Positions 54,111-64,000 of a stretch of 64,000 nucleotides of DNA are shown piece by piece (the stretch's first letter is position 1; every line of letters begins with the position of its first letter). The DNA comes from Iris pallida (Eukaryota > Streptophyta > Magnoliopsida > Asparagales > Iridaceae). Where the stretch lies: contig JANAVB010012151.1 in assembly GCA_029216955.1 (NCBI GenBank), positions 15,001 to 79,000 on the forward strand. The letters are read 5' to 3'. Position numbers and translations under genes: made by a program. Below the pieces are notes generated by a model. That model was not told where the DNA came from. It was given only the letters and a program-made list of their open reading frames with translations, and made no database searches.

Positions 54111-57100
54111 TATCTCTCTATATGTGATATATAATAAGTGTGGCCTATATGTAAATATATATTATCTATACTCTTGAATATAGGATGTGGTATCCATATA
54201 TATGTGTATGGAATTTTATATTAAATTAGTATATATGTATTATGTATGGGAATACGTGATATAGCCCTTATGGCCTATAGGCTATGTATATCGTACATAG
54301 CCTATATGTATGGCATGAATGCCCAGTCAATGTGTGTTGTTGGCTTGTATAGCCTAGTCTTGATGTGTGCTTGCTAGAATAGGCTGGTTAGGCTTAGTGA
54401 GACTTGTTTGGGTTAGGCTTGACCTAGTTTGACTAGTATAGTTGACTAGAGTTGACCAAGGGTTGACTTTAGCCTAGATTGACCCCAAACATCATGTAGA
54501 TACATTGTAGCAGTCTGTTTTACTATTTTAGACTTGTAGTGACTTGTACTGTTCTATAGGAGACAGACACCACTCCTTGGACAGTATATTCTTTTCGGAT
54601 ATTCAAGATACCAGGCGAGTACATTCTTTGATAGTTCTTCCATTTACTTGTCGATTACTATACTTTAGTTGTAGTTTAGTTCTATTTGATTCTCTATTAC
54701 AAATACGATTTGATATTGTTGGATCCATTTCATGCGACACTCATTATTTCATGTTTGGCCTCTATTTCTGAAATCACTTACTGGAATCACCCTGGAATCA
54801 CTTACTGGTATCATTCGTGTTCTGGCTGGACTTGTACTCTTTTTTGTGTCGGGTTATGGATTCACTTGTACTTGTTGGGTGGGGAAATATTGGAGTAGAC
54901 ATGAGAACATTCCCAAATACTGGAACCACTCCCTTGGAATTATATTAGAATGATAGCCATCCCACACTTGGCGGAGTGTGCGGTGTGCCGTATTACCTAC
55001 AGCCGTTTACATGTCGATCCCGATATTTTAAAACACACTGTTAGAGTATAGTCTGGACTCACCCTGGAATCCTTGATCACTGACTGGACTCACCTTATAC
55101 CGAACTCATCTTGTGCTGGAATCACCTGGTATTAGATTACATTGTCTGGACTCACACTTGACTCATATTATACTGTCTGGACTTATATCATGTTACTCTA
55201 GTTCAGCTAGATTATATTGTACAATCATCATTGCCATGTTTCTCTTCTTGTTTAGTTACTTACTTTTCTTGTACCTTAACTGTTTCTCTACATCACTACC
55301 TATATAAAACTGACATGATTCATCAATATAGCTGTCTATAACTGTTTATAGTTCTCTGTTATTTACTTGGGATTTTCTTGATGAGTTGTACTCGTTCCTG
55401 TCCTGACTGGACCTGTTGAAAATTTTACAAATGATTGCCCAGAGGACACTTGCCCTACTTATTATGGACCAGGAGACGGCTTAGCTACCTTTGGCCCCGA
55501 CACTCAGGAGTGATCGGGAGATTAGCTAGTGACTTGGTTTAGATTTCATGTTTTAGAACTTGAGTTATAAATAAGTTAAGATATGTTGTTTTGAGATTGT
55601 TAGAGATTATATTATTTTAGTAGTTGGTTTTATTGTTGTATTTAGTCTTAGTTGTAAATTTCTGTATTATCATATCGTGCTTAGACTGTGATTGAGATTT
55701 CATTGTATCTATACTTGTCCTCCGTTCGGAGTTGAGATGTGACAAGTACGTTATAATTGCATGAGTTGTTGGTTAGATAGTAACCTAGGACAGCGTTCTA
55801 CTGCCGACACTGCAGCGTAGGCTGGGCGCTGTTACGTACTCGTACCCTCACAGTGGGTGCGGGTCGTGACACGCCCAATCCGGAGACTAGTCCATAGACG
55901 ATAATGGAGTATCTACTAGTATAGCCTATAACTTGGCACACTAAGACTGGTGAGGATAGGGTAATCTCGTATGTCTACTAATAGTCTTATCCTCCCAGGA
56001 GTAGTATAATATTATGTCCATGACTCGCACGACTCGTATCCCACATACAAGTCCTCTAACTAACACAACTAGTCATATATGATCCGTCGCACGAACCCCT
56101 TGTGCCGACCAAGTACAGGGTGCATGCCAATACTAATGTAACTATCACTCCAAGTGTCGTGTCATAAGTCATATCCAGTCATAGAAGTCATCGAAAAACA
56201 ACTTCAATATGAAAACGTCTACTAGCACACAAGGTCACACACACCCCTCCACTATATGTCATCGATGGCATCATCGACGGCACCCAAGTCACACTTGGAC
56301 GCTCTCCTAACTCATCTAATCCTAACACACAACAACACGTCCATGCATAGTAGAAAAAAATAAGATCACAGTGGTGTGGTATCTTGCCTAAAGGTTGCCC
56401 GATGATTCGACAACATCCTACAAGCGAACTCGTCAATCCAAATGAAGCAATAAAGGTGGATCCCGTAAACATCTCTGGATGCTGAAACAGACATTGCCAA
56501 TATTCCTAGAATAGGCAAAATAGCTAGAATAGGCTACCCATAAGTCTAATTCTGGACATAGAGGTAAAATAGTAATTTTAGGTCAAAACGGTGTGCTCCG
56601 TTGGATCCACTTTGGACCGAAAAATGTGCTAAGACAATGGTTGTCCAAATTTAACAAATTATATGACAATATTGGTCAAAACGATGCCACGAGTCCAATG
56701 GTGGTGTCAGATTTGGAATCCGATAGTTCCGAGTTTAAAATCATAATTTTACATGTTAGAAATTATGATTTCGAGAGGGCCAACTTTGGCATCAATTTCA
56801 ACCAACCAGACGACATCCTATGAAAATGAAATTTTCATGGTACAAATGTGGTTATACCTTCTATGCATCAGAGTTAGTGGTTCATCAACCGGACTTTCGA
56901 CGAGGGAGAAACAAATCTGCAAAGTTGGCTCCATAAAACTGTGCAAGATAAATATAATTTAAATGGTCAACTTGGTGGCCGATTTGATCTCTCAAACGAT
57001 CGAATTAACGATTGAAATTTTAGTTAAGCAAAGAGATATATACTGAGATTGAGACAGAAGAATTGGATCGATGATCCAACGTTCGAATTATCCAGAAAAT

Positions 57101-57632
57101 GTGTCCAGAGTTGCTGAGACGAGATAAATTTTGGACAAAAATTCGCGCACGTCACGACAAAATTTTGTGCGAAATGCATGAATCGATTGTGTATCGTGTC
57201 AAGGACATTAGGGACACCCCTAGAGCATTCGCCGGGGATGTCGGGGAACGTCGGAGGTCGGGTGGCGGCCGTACGATGGTGTGCGGTGGCTACTGCCGTT
57301 GTCGCTACTGCCGCGGTTGGCTGTTGCACACACTGTGGCTGCCGCTCCTGCAGCAGTTGGCTGCTGCTGCCTCCTTGGTTAGCTTGGGATGCGACGGTGC
57401 AGTGGGGCACATCACCCGACGGTGGTGGCGGACCGGCAGTCGTACTGTAGCCGTACGATAAAAGCTGCAGCCTTGCTGCTTGCTTGTTGTGCACGTGTGC
57501 GCATCGACCATGAGGGCGGGTGGCCACGCGGTAGCAGTCTCTGGTGGCGGCAAAGTGTCACGGTTATGGCGCGGCTAAAGAAGGCGACGCGGTGACGGTT
57601 TGCGGTGCTGCCATCACGGCCACGCTACTGCT

Positions 57633-57646
57633 GCTGCTCGTATAAA
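57633..57646 (+). promoter_or_regulatory. TATA-like box antisense to the family-D LTR
   Basis: Ctcgtataaaaagg follows a GC-rich stretch and precedes aaggtttatagatta then a (TA)n tract. The same box is kept in the copy at 16275-16288. It reads opposite to the element, so it may be an antisense promoter, or a chance TATA. Confidence 0.35.
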
Positions 57647-57695
57647 AAGGAATGGAAGGTTTATAGATTAAGTATTATGTTTTTTTTATTTGGGG

Positions 57696-57739
<44 letters not shown>

Positions 57740-58126
57740 TATTCTTCCATAGATTTGTTTCTCCAGAACTTGCTTTGATTCTCTTCAAGGTCACATCGAC
57801 ACATGCATATATGAACATGATTAAGGCCATTTTTTATGCTACTTAAGCCAAATATACTATCATAAAATTATTTTTTCTTTGGTTGTACCCCCTTTGAGCC
57901 TTATTGCTTTTATTTTTGTGAACCCATATTACAAGCTTTAACCTAAAAAAAAATCCTTACCCAGGCCGAAAAACTAGTGGAGCATTATGATATGTATGGG
58001 TGTATAAGAAATAATTATGGGGGTATCTGAATTTCTAGTTTGGCTATATATTTTTATTTTCAAATTCTTGAGTTCCATCATGATTCAAAAAAAAAATTAA
58101 AATTCTTGAATTCCTCATGACAACAT

Positions 58127-58279
<153 letters not shown>

Positions 58280-58902
58280 GGGAAAACGAAACGGGATATG
58301 AGCCATTGGCTCATACTCTTATATGAGCCATTCCACGTGGCTCATATAAGATTAATGTTAACCTAAGAATTTAAATAGATAGAAATAAAAGATCCCATAA
58401 TTATGTTAACATTAATGTTAATATTAATATTAATATTAATATTAATGTTAATATTAATATTAATATTAATGTTAATATTAATATTAATATTAATTTTAGT
58501 GTTAATATTATTGTTAATTTTAATTTTTATGTTAAATTAATTTAATTTTAATGTTAATTTTAATATTAATATTAATGTTAATGTTAATGTTAATGTTAAT
58601 ATTAATATTAATGTTAATGTTATTAATTTTAATTTTAATGTTAATATTAATGGTAATATTAATATTAATGTTAATGTTAATATTAATGGTAATATTAATA
58701 TTAATTCTAATTTTAATTTTAATTTTAATTTTAATTCTACTTTGGAGGGACAAATGGCATTATTTATATTTAAATTACTAGGCAAAATTATATGTGGTAA
58801 GTTATTATTTATCAAATCTTTTATGAGATCTTTTATTTACATCTATTTAAATGGGATGGCACATATAAGAGTATGAGCCTATGGCTCATATCCTGTTTTC
58901 CC
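58280..58902. mobile_element. MITE with TTAATA-repeat core, inserted in a (TA)n tract
   Basis: The left end is gggaaaacgaaacgggatat and then gagccattggctcatactcttat; the right end is its imperfect inverse (...agagtatgagcctatggctc, then atatcctgttttccc). The terminal inverted repeats are about 40 bp with small differences and contain nested palindromes (gagccattggctc; gccacgtggc). The element is 623 bp and has no coding sequence. 58400-58735 is an array of ttaata / ttaatg / ttaatt hexamers. Flanks are TA repeats, so a TA target duplication (as for Tc1/mariner MITEs) is possible but cannot be proved. Confidence 0.85.
58400..58735. repeat. TTAAT(A/G/T) hexamer array
   Basis: More than 300 bp consist of ttaatn units with little else. 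All open frames here (I/N or L/I/M repeats) are artefacts. Confidence 0.95.
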
Positions 58903-58933
<31 letters not shown>

Positions 58934-59156
58934 TCACAAGCCTATGTATCTAATTTAGAGAGGTAAATAGAAATATGATATACTTAGTTTTAATAATACA
59001 AAATTCTAACATGTTAAATAGTTGCAGTTTTCTATAGATGGCTGCTCCTAACTAATAAAAAAATGATTAGTAATGGTCTATACTAAGCTTAGGCAACCTA
59101 GGTTTGCCCCCACCATCTCTAGTTGGGCTAGGTGCGGGTCCAAATATATTTTCTAG
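58903..59156 (-). repeat. Family-D LTR piece between MITE and CACTA element
   Basis: 58972-59156 matches 31878-32066. It shows the uninterrupted site of the copia insertion (gagaggtaaatagaaatatg, 58963-58982). Confidence 0.85.
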
Positions 59157-59449
59157 CACTACAACAAAAAGGCCTATTAATAACGCTCGATAAGACGTAT
59201 TGATGACGCCTGATACCTAAGCGTTATCAAAGTTCGAAATACCTTTTTTCTATGACGGTTTGGGCTAATTCTGGGCTATTTATAACGTTTATAAAACAAA
59301 GCGTTATTAATATTTTAGAGCGGTGGCAAACTTGTAATATTTTGCAAACTTATTAATATTAAGCATTCAAAAATTAGGGTTCGGTCCAGCGTCCCATGCT
59401 CCTTCCATTTCCCCTCTCCTCCTCCTCTTCCTCTTCTTTCGCTCCCATG

Positions 59450-60418
59450 CTCAGAATTAGGATTCGATCCAGCGTCTAGGCCTAGGGTTAGGTTTATGGT
59501 TTCTCCACCGATCTATCCGTTCGATCCCCTCCGCCATGGACTCCGGCGCCCTTTTCTCCGTCGATCCCTCGAGCGCAACGCCGCCAGGGGGCGCAACACC
59601 ATCACCTCCATGGCCTCCGGCAACGACGTCATGGTCCCTAGGCTTGATTTTATTTAATTTTTTTCTATTTGTTTCTTCTCTAGCAGGCGTTTCTTCTCCA
59701 TTTGTTCTCCATTTGTTCTGTAATTTTTTTTCATGGTGCGGCACCAGCAGGCATTTCTTCTCCATTTGTTCTTTAATTTTTTTTGCGAATATTTCCTTGT
59801 CCTGGTCCCTAGGTTTGATTTCATTTGAATTGAATTCTCGTTCCTATTCGTTGTTCTGCTGCAATTAGCAATTTTTTTGAATTCAATTCAGCCAAAAATT
59901 TGCCCTAGATTTTGTATAATTTGTGTTATAATTTAGTTCCAGGTTAGATTCTTCGTCTATGATTCGAAACGATTCTGAGTTGTACAGTTTAGGCATTAGG
60001 GACTGTGGAATTTGACACCTGTCTAGAATCGAAGAATCATAAAATATAGTCGAGCTGATTCTATTTTGGTGTTGGCAATTTTGGATATAGAGAAGAAGTA
60101 GAATTTTGAAGGGTTTGTACTGGATCTTTTGAGTAGGTGTGGTTGGTGTTGGTTGAGTTCCATTTGTTTTATTATGTTGAAGTGGAAGTCTCTTACCAAT
60201 GGGTTTGACAAAATATTCATTCATTGTCACATAAGGGTTTTTCTTCAGGCTGCTTGGTTTGGAATTGAATTTTCGGATTTTCCTCTATTCACTATCTGGA
60301 GAAAACAAGATTACATGGAAAACATGAACGATAAGGACAGATATATCTCTTTACAGTTGAGAGACAAATCAGAATTAGCTGAATCATTTACTGGGTTTTG
60401 TTGTAGGATTTTTGAATA
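59450..60418 (+). pseudogene. Captured host gene 5' end, identity unknown
   Basis: GC-rich leader-like sequence is followed by an ATG at 59536 in a good context (cgccatggactcc), giving MDSGALFSVDPSSATPPGG. A further exon-like stretch, after a ttcttcag acceptor at 60241-60248, reads WFGIEFSDFPLFTIWRKQD and YISLQLRDKSELAES (about 60255-60415) before a stop. It looks like the first exon, intron and second exon of a plant gene. I do not recognise the family. The connection between the two parts is inferred. Confidence 0.45.
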
Positions 60419-60599
60419 GGTCAATGCAATATTATGTAAACTTCTACGATTCTGCCATTATTGCTAACTTTTCCTCTTATTGTGTCCTCTGCTTATAGTT
60501 CATATATTTGTCCATGTATGACCATTGTTTTTGTTAACTATTGCAGCCATCTTCACATTATTATTGGTGTGGTGAATAAGTAGTGCTCTCTGATTTCAT

Positions 60600-61015
60600 A
60601 CAATTGTAATAAGATTTTCTAGATGAAGATACCCAAGGCGTGGCAGCTAGGTGTTGGGGATTTGCCAATCATGCAGCCATCTTCACATTATTAACCACAC
60701 TGATATTCTTGCAGCAGTTCCAGATAGAACTCCAGGTATTCGCTGGCTCGCATACTTCTTATTCTCCTTCAAATAAATAGTTGATTGATAAATGCAATGG
60801 CAGGAAGAGCTTTGAGTATATGTACGGGAGACCCTGGAAGAAGGTCTCCCGTTTCTATTCAGGCTTGGTGCGGAGAGGAGGCCATGGCGGCTTCACATCT
60901 CTCTCCGATGCGTTATTTCCTTCTGCTCTGGTGGTAAGTAAGTGCGGAGAGGAGGCCATGGCGGCTTCACATCTCTCTCCGATGCGTTATTTCCTTCTGC
61001 TCTGGTGGTAAGTAA
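60600..61015 (+). other. Exon-like sequence with a 74-bp tandem duplication including a splice donor
   Basis: 60790-60870 reads NGRKSFEYMYGRPWKKVSRF, exon-like but unidentified. From 60868 a 74-bp unit (start gtgcggagaggaggccatgg, end ctggtggtaagtaa) is repeated at 60942. Each copy ends in ggtg|gtaagt, a good splice donor, so the donor is doubled. Confidence 0.6.
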
Positions 61016-61745
61016 CTAAGTAGAGTGACCTAGCTATTTCTTTACTTTGGTTAGAGGAACATCGCTCGCTCATTTGTTTTGTTTTGTATCATTAGTAATG
61101 TTATTTTTTTATTTTTCTTGTAAATAATTGGTATCATTCCCTTTTTTGAAATTTCAAAACATTCTACTTCTTTTTTAGCATAGACTATTATTCAGTAGAA
61201 AAAACAAAATTAACTTGCATCAGTACACCAAAGATTGGGCAACCAAGTGATGGAGGTTGTTGGCAATAACTCAATGTTCTGATGTAAAAACAAAAAAAAA
61301 TCCTAAAAGTAGTATTCAAATATATATATCAAAAAACAGAGACATAAATTACACTTCAATCTTGAAGGGTTGCTCTTCTTTTTTCTTTCCTCGTTGTCTA
61401 TGGCAAGACCTTTTGTAATAACTGACCTGACCTAACTAGTAACTATGCAGGAAATAAGGAATTTGTTGCTAATACAACAGCAGCAACAGTCGCAATCGTG
61501 TTCAGACTCGCATATTCCATAGATTTTGGTTGTGACTCTTCTTTTATATTTATTCTGACTCAAAGTCATTTTCGTTTCATCTCTATTATTAGTGTTAGTC
61601 TCGAAACAAATTGCTGAGTCGACTCGACTCGAGTCTATCAAATGCACAATAAATATGACTGTCATTTGATCAAGAGTTTCATAATCCTCTGATTGATTTA
61701 AATTCTAGTCGAGCTTCAAGAACCTTTGATTTTTTTTCTCTTCAG

Positions 61746-61894
61746 GAATGGACGTGAACTGTGGCACCTACGTCCGGTGGATGTCAGCTTCGCGAAGGAT
61801 GATCGGACCCTCGGGGCGATTTTGTGGGCTTGGTATCCTGGAGAGGCGGGCGGATTGGCAGTTGCCTAGGTTCTATTTGGACAGCACAATCCAG
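61746..61894 (+). pseudogene. Beta-D-xylosidase (GH3) exon fragment with internal deletion and stop
   Basis: A ttcag acceptor precedes [10 protein letters not shown] (61745-61774), the motif of plant GH3 beta-xylosidases at the catalytic-domain border (GxDxNCGxxL). It then jumps, with a frame change, to [20 protein letters not shown] and [10 protein letters not shown] (from 61777), which in intact enzymes lies roughly 200 residues later (GGPVDISFAKxxPKIGAILWxGYPGEAGG). A TAG follows at 61867-61869, and then VLFGQHNP up to a donor CAG|GTGAGG. Known enzymes release xylose from arabinoxylan in the cell wall. The piece is clearly non-functional and shows a deletion between two conserved blocks. 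Confidence 0.85.
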
Positions 61895-62520
<626 letters not shown>

Positions 62521-62694
62521 TAACTATTCGTAACGCTTTTATAGAAACTATTTATGACGGTTTTTTTTATAATGATTTTAAAAAATATTTATAACACCCG
62601 TTTTCATAACGGTTGCTTTGAAAAAAAAGCGTCATGGTTTGTCATTAATGACGCTTTTTAGCCGTCATTAATAGGGTTTTTTGTTGTAGTGTAG

Positions 62695-63179
62695 TCAAAT
62701 CGAATCCGAAAATCACCCAATGAGTCTCATGTGCCATTTGCAAATAAATAGCACATGGAAACTCGATTGAGTGGAACACCCTTGGCATGTGTGTCGTAGG
62801 CTCAAAATGGGTCAAAATCATATATTGGGTCAAATAGTTTTGATCTAAGTCGGGTCCGGAACTCAAGTTGGAAGTTAGGTCTAGGATCACCGTAAACGGT
62901 CAATTGGCCTAAATTGATCTGAAGTTGTGCAAAATCAAAAGAATGTTCAGAAACAAATTTGGATGGGACATGATATACCAAATTGAAGGTAAACCTTTCT
63001 ATTTCAAAACTAATGAAGGACGTTTCGAAAGATTGGTATGTCTCGTGCTCCAAAATTAAAGTTACATAAAAGTATATATATAGTCATAATGATATAAAAT
63101 CTAGTTTAAAATTTAAATAACTATACTAAATAAACAAAAATAAAATTTAAAATAATATCCAAAAATCAGGGGGCTTGCA
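62695..63179 (-). repeat. Family-D LTR, start of the 5' LTR, minus strand
   Basis: On the minus strand it starts TGCAAGCCCCCTGATTTTT at 63179 and matches 32084-32545 throughout. The phrase before it on the minus strand is not the polypurine tail seen at 32546, so this is the outer (5') LTR and 63180 onward is the flank. Confidence 0.85.
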
Positions 63180-64000
63180 GTTACTATCTTCATACCACAA
63201 CTACAATAATAATTGATGAATAAAACAGTAAGATGAAGATCAACCCACATTAAAATGTCAACAACTCGGAGCGAAGTAAAATGATTCTTGATCAAATTTA
63301 TTAGTTTTTTATATACCTTGCCAAATTAATTTCCAAGAATTCTTCAAAATTATGGGAAAAATATTATTATTTTTTAAATTATAGATTGGCCTATAGGACG
63401 ATTGGAACATCAATCCCAGTTAGTTTCAAATAAAATTTCACAACTCAAAGGAATCACTCTTGCAAAAAAAACATGATTATCGATCAAAAAATTGGACAAC
63501 TTCTCATTATAAACCATGGCATCAAAACAAATTAGGTCAATGTTAGAAAATGTGTACGAACTTCACTTGTAATTATTGAGAGAAAAATGTCACAATGCAA
63601 ATTGAAGCAAATTGTTAGATGAAGCCACATGTAACGCTTGTCAACATGGCCAAGATGAAGGAAGCTGAAACAACCCATTTTGGAAAAATACAAACATATG
63701 AACTCCATCCAAAACTAGAAAACATAACAAAATTGCCAAAATAACTGCAAACATAGAAAGAAAAGTAGCTATGTAAAGCTTCATGAACCCATGAAGTGAA
63801 AATTTATATAATATCTCTTGTTCATATCTTCTCATCAAGGTTCATAGTTTTTTGTGCCAGTATGCATCACCATCCCAAACTTGATATGTAATGCTATTTC
63901 CAAATTCCTATTATGCACCAAATACTCATGACAATTATCATCATTAATCTGTAAAAAAATATAGCAATTTCAGAAAATATATAGGACATACCTCATCCTG
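63180..64000. other. Flank of the large element; no gene recognised
   Basis: AT-rich. On the minus strand 63990-63600 has short open stretches with possible splice sites (for example atgag|gtatgt near 63990), which could belong to an intron-containing gene continuing to the right, but no family motif was recognised. Confidence 0.3.

Larger units (their letters stand above)
51416..55871 (+). repeat. Long LTR 'G', probably a solo LTR, 4.46 kb
   Basis: It starts TGTAACACTCAG at 51416 and ends gggtcgtgaca at 55871. Flanking five bases are caccc (51411-51415) and cgccc (55872-55876), a target duplication with one difference. The family-D LTR continues on both sides. It has no primer site, polypurine tract or protein motif. 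An alternative end at 55744 (gagatgtgaca) cannot be excluded. Inside are a GACACG/CGTGTC-rich part (52500-53000) and an acac-rich part (53690-54100). Confidence 0.6.

Noticed and set aside
57024..57595. GC-rich long open frames on both strands
   Set aside because: Overlapping frames on both strands without motifs, inside a family-D LTR; composition effect.
58532..58815. Open frames of I/N or L/I/M repeats
   Set aside because: Product of the ttaatn hexamer array in the MITE.

Overview
This window is plant (flowering-plant) nuclear DNA made almost entirely of transposable elements inserted into one another. I see no intact host gene. The evidence for a plant is the set of families present: CACTA transposons with short direct motifs behind their ends, Ty3/gypsy and Ty1/copia LTR retrotransposons with the 'tcgaggacgaaa' tail before the 3' LTR, a plant L1-type LINE with a CCHC ORF1, a MITE, and captured exons of plant genes (NRT1/PTR transporter, rubber elongation factor/SRPP, SpoU methyltransferase, beta-D-xylosidase). 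I cannot name the species.

Layout from left to right. 1-8274 is the right part of a CACTA element (left end outside the window). It carries at least three host gene fragments, all on the minus strand, and was later hit by an LTR retrotransposon that left a solo LTR (2082-4974, target duplication caagc). 8275-16139 is a plus-strand, internally short Ty3-type element (here 'family D') with a second CACTA element (9778 to about 13484) inside it. 16140-63179 reads best as one larger, old, minus-strand family-D Ty3/gypsy element. Its 5' LTR runs from 63179 down to 50779, its interior from 50778 to 32546 and its 3' LTR from 32545 down to about 16140, all swollen by later insertions. These are an L1-type LINE (16406-22685), a Ty1/copia element (22890 to about 31870), D-related plus-strand LTR pieces (about 34091-38890), a large non-coding LTR element 'A' (39626-49921, target duplication cctac) that itself received a mini LTR element 'B' (39746-42499, target duplication ggccg), a long solo-like LTR 'G' (51416-55871), a MITE (58280-58902) and a third CACTA element (59157-62691, target duplication tag).

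Coding content is only that of decayed elements: LINE ORF1 and ORF2 (endonuclease, RT with YADD), copia gag-protease-integrase-RT-RNase H plus an extra ORF between pol and the 3' LTR, a gypsy pol C-terminus, and CACTA transposase remnants. All are broken by stops or frameshifts. Elements A and B carry LTRs, primer sites and polypurine tracts but no recognisable protein, so they must have moved with proteins supplied by others.

The points of most interest are the multi-gene captures by CACTA elements, the mini LTR element B (1.2 kb LTRs around 330 bp), the extra copia ORF preceded by its own promoter-like block that shares motifs with the LTR, dense short-motif arrays inside several LTRs (TTTACGCG, GACACG, 35-bp and about 58-bp units), and a shared candidate primer-binding site in family D that differs from the usual initiator-Met type.
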